Assembly (NCBI GenBank): GCA_004294225.1
Contig: REBA01000012.1
Span: 62,001-126,000 of the forward strand
Direction: 5' to 3'
Source of the DNA: Cytophagales bacterium
Lineage (GTDB): Bacteria; Bacteroidota; Bacteroidia; Cytophagales; Cytophagaceae
Length of the DNA stretch: 64,000 nt
Shown: positions 55,214 to 64,000 of the stretch, in pieces
Layout of the letters: the number at the start of each line of letters is the position of its first letter
Numbering within the stretch: position 1 is the first letter of the stretch
Program-made: the position numbers and the translations under genes
The notes under the pieces: generated by a model
Databases searched by the model: none
What the model was told of the DNA's origin: nothing
What the model saw: only the letters and a program-made list of their open reading frames with translations

Positions 55214-57484
55214 ATGAAACATACTGGGGAAAAAATAATAGGAACGATGCTTTGTGCTTTATGTACATATGCAAACCTTGTTGCACAGCCAACAACAATT
55301 AAACTGAGCAATCAGATTATAGGAGAAAGCAAAGGAATAGGAATGAATATTGAATTCATGCAAACACCTACCTGGCAAACTTCACCATTAATGCTTAACA
55401 AGTTGCCTTTTGGAGTTTTTGAGCAAGATTTTAATTCACCATCAGGACTGAATTCTTTGCCAGAAGTTGATACATGGAAATTTTCAAATGGAAGGGTATC
55501 GGCTGATAAGACTTCCCCTTTTCAAGGATTACAGTGCATGAAGTTTGTCTCTAATGGTTCAAACGGGCTTATCTCATGTCAATCACAATTTTTCTTTCAA
55601 AGCACAGCAAACCACGTGATTAGTTTTGCTATAAAAGCAGGAGCTGATTTCAATGGAACGGTAAATATTGAATTGAGGAACTCTTATTTTGGAAATCTCA
55701 ATTTCCTAACTTCTCCTAATATAACCCTTACAAAAGATTGGGTAGTCTATAAATATACTTTCAAAGGAGAAATCAATCAAATGATGGACCGTGTAAATAT
55801 TAATGTAAAAGGTGCTGGTACAGTATTTTTTGATGATGGTAAAATTTATACAGAAGGTGATGATAGGGGCGATAAATTTTCTAAGCATGTAATGGAAAAA
55901 TTGAAGGAATTTTCTCCAGGATTATTAAGATGGGGAGCTATTCCTGCAAATTTCTATAGCTTTAGCTCTAGCACAGGTCTAGGTGCGCCCAATAGATTCA
56001 CTTATGGTGACTGGTTTAAAATCTGCCAAGAATTGAATGCAATACCAGATATTTGCGTAGGAGTAGATTATAAAACTGATTTTGTAGATTCGAGAGATGC
56101 AACTTTTAAAGCTTTTGCAGAATATTTTACTGGAGATAACACAACTACTGGTGGTAAAATAAGATTGTCAGAAGGTTTCACTCAGCCACTTATTCAAAAT
56201 GCTAAAGAGCTTATCATTGAGCTAGGTAACGAGGTTTGGGGAGGTGCTACTCATGGGGCATCATTTTATAGTTTAGATGGACAAATTAGTGTAGATGAGT
56301 ATATGAAATATGCAGATGGAGCTGTCAATGCATTAAACTCAGTGTCTACCTATGCTAATAATAAGAATAAAATTTCTGTGGTTTACAGTGGTTGGAGTGT
56401 TGGACCAGATACATGGAACCTAGGATTGATAAATAGGAGATTTAAAAGACCTGGCGATCAAATTGGCTTAAGTGGATATTTAGGAGGAAACAGTGCTTTG
56501 CCCAATGGAGTTCCATTGACTGACCCTACTAGTATAGATGCTCAAAGAGAGTATTATAAAAAAACAATTGGGAGTATACCTGCAAATAGCAAGAAAGCTA
56601 GAGATTTGCAATCAGCAACAGTAAGATCTCAAGGTAAAAATATGCCTTTTTTCTTTTACGAAGGCACCATGACTAATGAAGCGTATTATGGAAGAATGGG
56701 TCAAGCAGTTGTTTATATGGATTACATTCTTGAAATGATGAGAGAAGGTAGCTTGTCTTGGGGGGTTGCATTTAATTTTACAGGTGGTCAATATGCTTTG
56801 GTGTATAATGATAATGGACAGTTTAAGAATAAACCAATGTTTACTTTAGGTAGAGAATTTAATAAAAACGTAAGAGGGAGTATTCTTTCTACATCTGTGA
56901 CCGGGCCAATGGATTCCCTTACCACAGGAGGAATCAAATATCCTAAAGTTGGACATATGATAACCTCACCAGATGGCAAATCTTTCTCGATGATTTTAAC
57001 GAGCCGTGATTTTGAAAATGCTCAGAACGTAAAAATAGAATTACCAGTAGGTAAGGTATTTAGCAAAACAGCTACTGTTAGAACTATTACTTCTCCTAAT
57101 TGGAATGTTGATAAGGAGTCTGAATTAAATATATCTACAACTACAATCAACGATTTTGATAGCAATAAATTGATTTCTATACCCAAGTTTGGTGTGGTAA
57201 TAGTCAACTTTACAGGAAACCTTGATTTAGTGTTAAATAATGAGGAAAGAATAGATTATTTAGAAAAATTAGATGTACAGATTTATCCTAACCCTACACA
57301 AAGAATTGTAAATATTCAAGGTGCCATAAATCCTAATACTAAAGTATATAATTCATTAGGTCTTGAAGTAATGAATTCAAATTCTAATGCTTTAGATTTT
57401 AATGGATTAAGCAACGGTATTTACAACCTTATTATTAAAAGTGATAATAAAATCACAAAAGAAAAAGTGGTATTGATAGATTAA
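55214..57484 (+). CDS. Secreted glycoside hydrolase-like protein (clan GH-A type) with T9SS type-A sorting domain
   Basis: 756 residues. A signal peptide (1-25) is followed by an early carbohydrate-binding-like beta domain (about 70-210) and a TIM-barrel part. E340 in IIELGNEVWGG has the NE motif of a clan GH-A acid/base, and E483 in FFYEGTM is the likely nucleophile. The exact GH family is not recognised; GH51- or GH39-like enzymes are the closest impression. The last 75 residues form a type-A sorting domain (IYPNPTQRIVNI, LSNGIYNLII). It should be exported by T9SS and act on an outside polysaccharide. Followed by a strong terminator. Confidence 0.7.
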   Translation: MKHTGEKIIGTMLCALCTYANLVAQPTTIKLSNQIIGESKGIGMNIEFMQTPTWQTSPLMLNKLPFGVFEQDFNSPSGLNSLPEVDTWKFSNGRVSADKTSPFQGLQCMKFVSNGSNGLISCQSQFFFQSTANHVISFAIKAGADFNGTVNIELRNSYFGNLNFLTSPNITLTKDWVVYKYTFKGEINQMMDRVNINVKGAGTVFFDDGKIYTEGDDRGDKFSKHVMEKLKEFSPGLLRWGAIPANFYSFSSSTGLGAPNRFTYGDWFKICQELNAIPDICVGVDYKTDFVDSRDATFKAFAEYFTGDNTTTGGKIRLSEGFTQPLIQNAKELIIELGNEVWGGATHGASFYSLDGQISVDEYMKYADGAVNALNSVSTYANNKNKISVVYSGWSVGPDTWNLGLINRRFKRPGDQIGLSGYLGGNSALPNGVPLTDPTSIDAQREYYKKTIGSIPANSKKARDLQSATVRSQGKNMPFFFYEGTMTNEAYYGRMGQAVVYMDYILEMMREGSLSWGVAFNFTGGQYALVYNDNGQFKNKPMFTLGREFNKNVRGSILSTSVTGPMDSLTTGGIKYPKVGHMITSPDGKSFSMILTSRDFENAQNVKIELPVGKVFSKTATVRTITSPNWNVDKESELNISTTTINDFDSNKLISIPKFGVVIVNFTGNLDLVLNNEERIDYLEKLDVQIYPNPTQRIVNIQGAINPNTKVYNSLGLEVMNSNSNALDFNGLSNGIYNLIIKSDNKITKEKVVLID

Positions 57485-57503
57485 GTTGATTAGTTGAGAA
57501 CAT

Positions 57504-57538
57504 TAAAAAGCCACTAAATATTTATTTAGTGGCTTTTT
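57504..57538. terminator. Strong bidirectional intrinsic terminator
   Basis: AAAAAGCCACTAAAT and its reverse complement ATTTAGTGGCTTTTT form a 15-bp stem around a 4-5 nt AT loop, with A and T tracts on both sides. It can end transcription of the hydrolase gene and of the convergent gene at 57577. Its AGCCACTAAAT core recurs in the hairpin at 61902-61953. Confidence 0.9.
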
Positions 57539-57576
57539 AAATTAATAATTTAAATAAATCTATTATTAGCAAGTAA

Positions 57577-59166
57577 TTATTCAACAACAATAGTTTGTCT
57601 GTAATTAGAGCTATTGCCATTCAGTTGCAAAATATATAATCCTTTTTTCAGGTCACTAAGATCAATTTTTTCTGTTTGACTAGTAACTTTGTTGGTAAAT
57701 ACTTCTCTACCTGTTACATCTAGTAGTATAATTTGTGAAAAATTATTATTTGCTAAATCAATATTAATTAAGTTTTTTGCTGGGTTTGGATACACCTTAA
57801 CTCCATGTTGGTTGAATGAGTTTTCAATATCAGTTATGCTATTGTTTTGGAAAACCTCTATTTCTTTTAATCCCCATACACGTGCAGTTTGTCCACCCCA
57901 ATTTACGCCAGAAATTCTTACTTGCCCTACAATTCTTATTCCTTTTGCAGAAATTGGTTTATCCCCAAAATAGACAATAGGACTTGTGTTCATATTTTTT
58001 TGTCCATTCCCATAAGGGTATTCAGGGAAATAACCATAATTCAAATCAGTCCAAGTTTGTCCATCCTGAGTAGTTTGTAATTTCATTCCATGACCTAAAT
58101 AGAATTTTATTTCCATAGGATTATTGGGAGGTGTATAGTGTGTCAATTTGGCGGCTACAATATTTTTTTTCACTTCATCCCAAATTACTCCTGCTGCTTC
58201 AAAAGCATTAGGCGAGTCATCACTACCATTATTCAATAAGGCATCAACAAGTTTCCCATCATTTACAGCTGGAAAGCTTCTTCTAGTACTGTTAGCGCTA
58301 TTAGAAGTCATACCAACCCACTCAAATCCATCTCCTTGAGGAGCTATATTTACTAAAGAGCTATTGTTGATATCTATAAATTTTATGCTAACAGGGCTAA
58401 CATTCATTTGATCTTTATAGGCTATGGCTTTTACTAATCTACTTTGATCTACAGTGAATGTTCCTGAGTATTTTGAACTAGATTTTGAAGGTGTTGTCCC
58501 ATCTGTGGTATAATAGATTTCTGCTCCAGAAGTTGAGGTTGATAATGATATTGTTCTGCTGTTTCCGTTGCCAGAAAAAGATATTTCAGGCTTTAAGACT
58601 GTGCTATTGAAGCTTGTGTATAATCCATCATCATACATTTTTAGTGCTGCCGCAATAGCATTCTTCCTGCCGTCAGATCTGCAACCACCAGCAACGATAT
58701 TGTTAGTTTTAGGGTCTAGAATTCCATAAGAAGTAGTTACTTCACAGTGTAATAAAAAATAGTCTGTGCCAGATATGCAAATAGGAATGTTTTTATATCC
58801 AGGAAAATTATTTCTCCAATCATCTGGGTAATCGAAGGTTCTGTTTCCATTCGATTCACATCTAGGAAATGTATTATGCCTAGTAAGAAAAAAAGCAAAA
58901 TTTATTTTGTCTTTATATTTAATTAAATCTGCACTCACAGAGGGAGCCTCCTCAATACAATATCCGCAATCTACTGTAGATTGGGTAATGATTAGAGGTT
59001 TGTCAGCCATTAAATCATTCAATGAGAATATGTTCCCCTCACAGTCTTGAAATATTCTGTCTGGAACATTTTGACCTTTGTATCTAGTATTTCCAAAAGG
59101 TGCAGTTTGTGCAAATAGTGCTTGTAAACATACAAGAAAACTAATGCTAAGTAGGGTTTTTTTCAT
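57577..59166 (-). CDS. Secreted CGYC thioredoxin-like / chitobiase-C-like / discoidin-like protein, T9SS type A (paralogue 1)
   Basis: 529 residues from ATG 59166; a TTG/ATT-rich extension upstream is not part of the signal peptide. Signal peptide 1-20 (LQALFAQ). Residues 21-190: a redoxin-like fold with C67-G-Y-C70 and NVPDRIFQDCEGNIFSLNDL, as in peroxiredoxin/thioredoxin-like N-termini. Residues about 210-280: a chitobiase/hexosaminidase C-terminal type beta domain with YYTTDGTTPSKSSSKYSGTF. Residues about 285-450: a discoidin-like carbohydrate- or surface-binding region. C-terminus: type-A sorting domain (KVYPNPAKNLINIDLANN). It has a close paralogue 550 bp away. Function unknown. Confidence 0.8.
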   Translation of the reverse strand: MKKTLLSISFLVCLQALFAQTAPFGNTRYKGQNVPDRIFQDCEGNIFSLNDLMADKPLIITQSTVDCGYCIEEAPSVSADLIKYKDKINFAFFLTRHNTFPRCESNGNRTFDYPDDWRNNFPGYKNIPICISGTDYFLLHCEVTTSYGILDPKTNNIVAGGCRSDGRKNAIAAALKMYDDGLYTSFNSTVLKPEISFSGNGNSRTISLSTSTSGAEIYYTTDGTTPSKSSSKYSGTFTVDQSRLVKAIAYKDQMNVSPVSIKFIDINNSSLVNIAPQGDGFEWVGMTSNSANSTRRSFPAVNDGKLVDALLNNGSDDSPNAFEAAGVIWDEVKKNIVAAKLTHYTPPNNPMEIKFYLGHGMKLQTTQDGQTWTDLNYGYFPEYPYGNGQKNMNTSPIVYFGDKPISAKGIRIVGQVRISGVNWGGQTARVWGLKEIEVFQNNSITDIENSFNQHGVKVYPNPAKNLINIDLANNNFSQIILLDVTGREVFTNKVTSQTEKIDLSDLKKGLYILQLNGNSSNYRQTIVVE

Positions 59167-59229
59167 ATTTATAATTTTAGGGTTAATTTTAGTAACAATA
59201 ATATTACAAATAATTTCAGTATATATCAA

Positions 59230-59657
59230 GAAAAAATTAGTTAATTAATTGATTTGCAAATATTTGATTTAATATATTTACTTTTAAGTCATTAATTGAA
59301 TATGTTCTATAATCTTGATTGTAAATTTTTTATAAAAATTGTATAAAATAATATTTACGTTTAAAACTGTTAAAAAATATAAATCTAAGGCTGTAAATAA
59401 AATCAATTTTTGGGTTTTTATTAATATAATTTTAGATTTTAAAGGAAATATATTCAAGTAATAACTACAATAGCATTAAAAATATGAGATGGAAGATTTT
59501 TTGTAATCTTACATTCTCATATTGATTAATTTTTATAAAATAACATATATGCTAATGGTTATAAACTTGTCTTACATTTTTTCATTTATCAAAAGTAATC
59601 TATAATCCTCTCTGTGTTTTAACTTATCAAATTCTTAATCTTGAATTATTTTGACAT
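59230..59657. other. Duplicated AT-rich upstream region of paralogue 1
   Basis: No coding frame. The segment runs in parallel with 61390-61670 upstream of paralogue 2: shared AATTAATTGATTT, TTTACGTTT, AAGG(C/T)TGTA, and a 40-bp block at 59461-59500 that matches 61621-61660 with five differences. The duplication therefore included more than 400 bp of upstream DNA. A promoter-like TATTATTG (59203-59196, minus) sits 30 bp before the start codon. Confidence 0.6.
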
Positions 59658-59700
59658 AAAAAAGACGGCTAAATTATATATCTATCTAGCCGTCTTTTTT
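59658..59700 (-). terminator. Intrinsic terminator of paralogue 2
   Basis: A stem with GACGGCTA-type core (59658-59670) and its complement TAGCCGTC followed by T6 (59687-59700). On the minus strand it ends with the T run, directly downstream of the stop at 59719. Confidence 0.85.
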
Positions 59701-59718
59701 ATGTCATTAACAAAGTAA

Positions 59719-61323
59719 TTATTCAACAACAATAGTTTGTCTGTAATTAGAGCTATTGCCATTCAGTTGCAAAATATATAATCCTTTTTTCAGATCACTA
59801 AGATCAATTTTTTCAGTTTGACTAGTCAGTTTGTTGGTAAATACTTCTCTACCTGTAACATCTAATAGTATAATTTGAGAAAAATTATTGTTTGCTAAAT
59901 CAATATTAATGAAATTTTTTGCTGGGTTTGGGTACACCTTAACTCCTTGTTCGTTGAACGAATTTTCAACATTTGTTATGCTATTGTTTTGGAAAACCTC
60001 TATTTCTTTTAATCCCCATACGCGAGCATTTCCACCACCCGCTCCCCAATTCACTCCTTCAATTTTTACCTGTCCTACAATTCTTATGCCTCTTGCAGAA
60101 ATTGGTTTATCTCCAAAAAAAACAATAGGGTTTGTATTTTGGTTTATCTGATTAGATCCATAAGGGTATTCTGGGAAATGGCCGAAGTTTAGATTAGTCC
60201 AAGTTTGCCCATCTTGTGTAGTTTGTATTTCCATTCCATGACCTATATAATATCTTGGATCCGTAGGAGTGGTATGAGGTGTATGGTGCGTTAATTTAGC
60301 TGCTACAATATTGTTCTTTACTTCATTCCAAATAACACCTGCTGCTTCAAAAGCATTATCAGAGTCCCAATTACCATTGTTTAGCATAGCATCAACAAGT
60401 TTTCCATCATTTACTGCTGAAAAACTTTTCCTATTGCTGTTAGAACTATTTGAATTCATACCAACCCACTCAAAACCATCTCCTTGAGCTGCGATATTTA
60501 CTAGAGCACTACTGTTGATTTCAATAAATTTATTGCTCACTGGGCTTACATTCATCTGATTTTTAAATGCTATGGCTTTTACTATTCTACTTTGATCTAC
60601 AGTGAATGTTCCTGAGTATTTTGAACTAGATTTTGAAGGTGTTGTTCCATCTGTGGTATAATAGATGTCTGCACCAGAAGTTGAGGTTGATATTGATATT
60701 GTTCTACTGTTTCCGTTACCCGAGACAGCTATTGTGGGTTTCGAAACTGTACTATTGAAACTAGTGTATATACCATCAGTGTACATTTTTAGTGCAGCAG
60801 CAATTGCTTTTGCCTTACCATCTCCCCTACAACCACCATCAACGATTTTATTTGTTCTTGGGTCAAGAATTCCATAAGAAGTAGTTACTTCACAATGTAA
60901 TAAAAAATATGCACCATCCCCAGAAAAACAAATTGGTATGTTTTTGTAACCAGGAAAATTGTTTCTCCAATCATTAGGGTAGTCCCAAGTTCTATTTCCA
61001 TTTGAAGCACATCTAGGGAATGTATTATGATTTGAAAGAAAGAATGCAAAATTTATTTTGTCTTTATGTTTAATAATAGCATCACTTACTTCAGGAGCTT
61101 CGTCAACGCAATAACCACAATCTACTGTCGATTGGAAAATAATTAATGGTTTGTCGGCCATTAAGTCATTTATCGAGTAGTTGTTTCCTTCGCAGTCATG
61201 AAACATTCTGTCTGGAACTGTTTCTCCTTTATATCTGGTGTTTCCAAATGGTGGAGTCGGATTTTGTGCATAGAGAACTTGTAAACTAACAAGTAAACTA
61301 ATGCTAAGTAGGGTTTTTTTCAT
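59719..61323 (-). CDS. Secreted CGYC thioredoxin-like / chitobiase-C-like / discoidin-like protein, T9SS type A (paralogue 2)
   Basis: 534 residues. It shares the whole architecture of the gene at 57577: signal peptide 1-20 (LQVLYAQ), CGYC at 69-72, the chitobiase-C-like YYTTDGTTPSKSSSKYSGTF, the discoidin-like region with ARVWGLKEIEVFQ, and a nearly identical sorting domain. The C-terminal 100 residues are almost the same in both copies, while the middle of the discoidin-like part differs (for example TDPRYYIGHGME against MEIKFYLGHGMK). Both were made by one tandem duplication. A near-consensus promoter (TTG-N20-TACTATTG, 61383-61355) lies upstream. Confidence 0.8.
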   Translation of the reverse strand: MKKTLLSISLLVSLQVLYAQNPTPPFGNTRYKGETVPDRMFHDCEGNNYSINDLMADKPLIIFQSTVDCGYCVDEAPEVSDAIIKHKDKINFAFFLSNHNTFPRCASNGNRTWDYPNDWRNNFPGYKNIPICFSGDGAYFLLHCEVTTSYGILDPRTNKIVDGGCRGDGKAKAIAAALKMYTDGIYTSFNSTVSKPTIAVSGNGNSRTISISTSTSGADIYYTTDGTTPSKSSSKYSGTFTVDQSRIVKAIAFKNQMNVSPVSNKFIEINSSALVNIAAQGDGFEWVGMNSNSSNSNRKSFSAVNDGKLVDAMLNNGNWDSDNAFEAAGVIWNEVKNNIVAAKLTHHTPHTTPTDPRYYIGHGMEIQTTQDGQTWTNLNFGHFPEYPYGSNQINQNTNPIVFFGDKPISARGIRIVGQVKIEGVNWGAGGGNARVWGLKEIEVFQNNSITNVENSFNEQGVKVYPNPAKNFINIDLANNNFSQIILLDVTGREVFTNKLTSQTEKIDLSDLKKGLYILQLNGNSSNYRQTIVVE

Positions 61324-61901
61324 GTTTGTAATATTATGGGTTAATTAATATTTACAATAGTACAAATTTTTATATTTTATTCCAATAAAAAAATGAATTA
61401 ATTAATTGATTTTTAAATATTTAATATATTTTATTACTATTAGATTTATATTCAAAAAAAGTATAGAATAATGATTGTCAATTGTATATAAAAGTAGAAA
61501 AATACAATATTTTACGTTTTAAATTACATAAAATAATATAAGGTTGTAGATTCAATCTTCTGGATTTGTTATTTATGGAACCTAAAATCTTGCAGTTTTT
61601 TCAATAAATACATGATATCAATAACTACAACAGTATTAGAAATATGAGATAGAAGATTTATTACTAGAAATTTTGGACTAAGAAATATAGATTTTTCTTA
61701 TTGTGACATTTAAGTTTATTTTTCCTAGCACTTCAAATGAATAGCTAACTGAAAAAGTATTTCTGGAGTTTCTAGTTTTGTTTGAAAGAGAATCACTTCT
61801 TGTATTAAATCTTTCACAAAAATGAAGATCATATTAATTTGATTTTTTTATCTATTCATAGATTTTTTATAATGTATTTAATTATCATATTTATAGATTG
61901 A
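61324..61901. other. AT-rich region upstream of paralogue 2
   Basis: About 580 bases without a gene. The part from about 61390 to 61670 is the twin of the region upstream of paralogue 1. The rest (61680-61900) shows no clear feature. Confidence 0.5.
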
Positions 61902-61953
61902 TTTTAACGAGAGAAGCCACTAAATCTTGATTTAGTGGCTTCTCTCGTTAAAA
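61902..61953. terminator. Long perfect hairpin, bidirectional terminator type
   Basis: The arms at 61902-61925 and 61930-61953 are exact 24-bp reverse complements with a 4-nt loop. The centre (AGCCACTAAAT) matches the terminator at 57504-57538. Outside the stem are T and A runs. It ends 14 bases before the stop of the gene at 61967 and would stop minus-strand transcription. Confidence 0.85.
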
Positions 61954-61966
61954 TGTATTTTTATCT

Positions 61967-63781
61967 TTATTGGCTAATTACTAATGATTTACGGCTTATT
62001 CCTGTCTTGCCTGAAATTTCAACCCAATAATTTCCAGATGGTAGATTACTGGTTTCTACATTGATCTCCGCTAAGTTTTCGATGTTAAGCGATAATACAT
62101 TTACACCATAAACATTGACAAGTCTTAATTTTTCAGCACCAGCTATATTGTTTACTTTAAAAATTCCATTGTTGGGATTTGGAAATACATTGAAAGCAAA
62201 ATTGTTGGAGGTATTTGAAGTACTTTTAACAGATAGAATATTATCTAAACCACTGAATTGTGCTTGTCGCTCTGGGCGTAATCTTATTAATCCAAAATTA
62301 GTGGCTTCAGTCCAGTTACGATTACTGCAACATTGATTCCACATAAGGATTGTAGAGTTTTCCAGATTTAGAACAGGGTTTGGATTATCAAAATCATTTA
62401 CACTTATATCGAATCCTATAAATCTATCAATGGTAGGTTTAGCTCCTGTAAAAAAATCTAATTCATCCCAAATTAAACTCAATTCTAGAATGTAGCCACC
62501 TTCTGTTTGGCTAATTGCTAATTTATCTACAAATGTCTCAGGAGAATTTGTTCCATTTATGGATTTGCTTTTGATATTTACAGTTATTTGACTGGTACTT
62601 TCGGAATAAACCCGAGGCCAGTTGTAGGGGCAATTGCTACTTCTGTCATTATCCATTGAAAGAAAAATGCTTACATTATCATTTTCTTTAATTTCAGCAT
62701 CTGTGCATTTAACAGCGAAGTACAATCTATTATTATCCCATAACACACCAAAATTTGCATTTATTCTGGAAGGAGCTAATGATTGAGAAGTGGATTCACA
62801 ATTTAAATTGTCTATTTGGATTCGATTAGTTACTTGGTTATTTAATCTCCAAGCTGATTCCTCTATTTTTCCATCAATAGTTATTGGTTCGCTCACTTTT
62901 GCTACAGAAAGTATTTTTCCTGTATATACACTTAAGAAATCTGTATTGATTGATCCATCAGGGTTTTTGAAGGTAATCAAAGAATCTTTTCTTACCAATG
63001 GTGTTGGCATTGACTGAATAGGTGCATCTAATTCCCAAGAAATGCTATCAATAACATTATCGACCAATTTAATTGTTCCAAAGTTGATTGTTTCAGTCCA
63101 GTTTCTATTGTTACAACAGTTGTTCCACATAATTTGTGAAATTTCTGTTAAATTTTGAGTTGAATTAGGTAAGTCGCTATCATTGTAACCTATATCAAAT
63201 CCAATTTCACGATTTATGGATACTGTAGTGTTGTTTGATAGTAAAAAATCAACTTCTGCCCATATAAGTCTCATTTCAAGGGTGTAATGATCTTCATTTT
63301 GTTTCATAGCTACCGCATCTACAACGTTACTCATCCCATTAGGGGAATTTACTTCTCCAGTACTCATTTGTACTATCAGTTGAAAATCAGTTGCACTATA
63401 TGCTCTAGGCCAATTGTTGGGGCAGTTAGTGTTTCTGATATTGCTAGCAGATACAAAAATTTGAGCTGCATCATTTACCGTAATGACATCGTCATAAATC
63501 TTCATGCCTATGTACAGATAATTTTTGGTAGAAAAGACCCCAAACTTTGATTCTAATATATTGGTATTAGCAGGAGTTGAAGCAATACAGTCTAAATTAG
63601 TGGCATTAATTTTATTTCCTATTGATTGATTGATATTCCATTGAGACTCATTTAATATGCCATCTATATTGAATACTCCACTAGAAAGTTCTGCTTCTAC
63701 TGTCTTTTGGGAGTAAGTATTACCCAACACAATTAATTGTATTGAAAGTAATAAGCATAGTTTATTCCAATATCGTTTCAT
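61967..63781 (-). CDS. Secreted protein with two CBM9-like domains and T9SS type-A sorting domain
   Basis: 604 residues. Signal peptide 1-25. Two similar domains (about 30-250 and 290-505) each start with an IDG(I/K) motif near a Trp (NIDGILNESQW, TIDGKIEESAW), contain NWPRAYS or NWPRVYS, and end with MWNxCCxNRNWTE followed by NFGxI. This is the layout of carbohydrate-binding family 9-like domains; the paired Cys-Cys and shared NRNWTE were duplicated with the domain. The last 80 residues form a type-A sorting domain (NVFPNPNNGIFKVNNI). No catalytic domain is seen, so it may be a binding protein. Confidence 0.8.
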   Translation of the reverse strand: MKRYWNKLCLLLSIQLIVLGNTYSQKTVEAELSSGVFNIDGILNESQWNINQSIGNKINATNLDCIASTPANTNILESKFGVFSTKNYLYIGMKIYDDVITVNDAAQIFVSASNIRNTNCPNNWPRAYSATDFQLIVQMSTGEVNSPNGMSNVVDAVAMKQNEDHYTLEMRLIWAEVDFLLSNNTTVSINREIGFDIGYNDSDLPNSTQNLTEISQIMWNNCCNNRNWTETINFGTIKLVDNVIDSISWELDAPIQSMPTPLVRKDSLITFKNPDGSINTDFLSVYTGKILSVAKVSEPITIDGKIEESAWRLNNQVTNRIQIDNLNCESTSQSLAPSRINANFGVLWDNNRLYFAVKCTDAEIKENDNVSIFLSMDNDRSSNCPYNWPRVYSESTSQITVNIKSKSINGTNSPETFVDKLAISQTEGGYILELSLIWDELDFFTGAKPTIDRFIGFDISVNDFDNPNPVLNLENSTILMWNQCCSNRNWTEATNFGLIRLRPERQAQFSGLDNILSVKSTSNTSNNFAFNVFPNPNNGIFKVNNIAGAEKLRLVNVYGVNVLSLNIENLAEINVETSNLPSGNYWVEISGKTGISRKSLVISQ

Positions 63782-63908
63782 GTGATTAAGTTTTTAAGTT
63801 GTGAGATATAATAATTTTATTAAATAATATAACAATTTTAATTTGTTATTGTTTAATAAAGTATGTTAAGTTTTCTTAATCTTTTTCAGTAATGATTTAA
63901 ATTAAAGC

Positions 63909-64000
63909 TTAAAAATTTCTGCTGACTTTTTTATACAACTTAATATATTGCTTGGTGAGATTGTTGGGATTGAATTGCTCTAATTGTTTTGATAATAGAA
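63909..64000 (-). CDS. C-terminal end of a gene cut off at the window edge, possibly a glycosyltransferase
   Basis: The last 29 codons plus stop (63909-63911) of a minus-strand frame. The peptide LSKQLEQFNPNNLTKQYIKL followed by YKKVSRNF looks like the terminal helix of GT4-type glycosyltransferases, where the last helix ends in a run such as YLKLYKKV. The assignment is weak because so little is visible. Confidence 0.4.
   Translation of the reverse strand, partial: LLSKQLEQFNPNNLTKQYIKLYKKVSRNF

Overview
The window is a low-GC chromosomal segment of a Bacteroidota bacterium. The evidence is the gene order yceD-rpmF-plsX-fabH-accB-accC, the type IX secretion (T9SS) parts PorQ and a PorE-like lipoprotein, five secreted proteins with T9SS sorting domains, a NagB/PIG-L fusion typical of the phylum, and promoters of the TTTG-N20-TAnnTTTG type. 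The order or genus cannot be fixed from the sequence alone. Flexible Cytophagia- or Chitinophagia-like bacteria are plausible.

Layout. Bases 1-10.4 kb hold a surface-polysaccharide cluster: a cut-off Wzz-like chain-length regulator, a GT-C membrane glycosyltransferase, a polyprenyl-phosphate type GT2 and a GT4 on the minus strand. On the plus strand follow a Wzx flippase, a GT2, a Wzy/ligase-type polymerase and an SDR epimerase, and then a convergent GT4. Bases 10.4-20.9 kb are core genes: biotin carboxylase and carrier protein, FabH, PlsX, L32, YceD, PdxA (all minus), RsmA, MgtE and TadA (plus), a small coiled-coil protein and an M50 site-2 protease (minus).

Bases 20.9-23.5 kb form a small accessory island just after a CAT-anticodon tRNA. 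It holds a truncated thiol-activated-cytolysin-like lipoprotein, GC-richer structured non-coding DNA, a frameshifted orphan RHS core with an unrecognised C-terminal tip, and a small membrane-anchored protein placed where an immunity protein would be. Bases 23.5-39.8 kb return to core functions: methyltransferase, PorE-like protein, Lon, PorQ, HslU, RecR, ClpS, a sodium/solute symporter, an HldE-type kinase, an aminotransferase and a GntR regulator. Among them is an unusual GT2 fused to what looks like a catalytically gutted polyprenyl-phosphate sugar transferase.

Bases 40.1-64 kb are dominated by secreted proteins. A 3827-residue T9SS type-B protein is built of three YWVGG modules, 11 PKD-like repeats and 12 Ig-like repeats. 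It is followed by an HTTM membrane protein, the NagB/PIG-L fusion, a clan GH-A-like hydrolase with a type-A sorting domain, two tandem paralogues joining a CGYC thioredoxin-like module to a chitobiase-C-like and a discoidin-like region, and a protein with two CBM9-like domains. The hydrolase, the NagB fusion and the carbohydrate-binding-like secreted proteins suggest handling of external (perhaps amino-sugar) polysaccharides. That is inference. The T9SS parts in the middle of the window would export these cargos.
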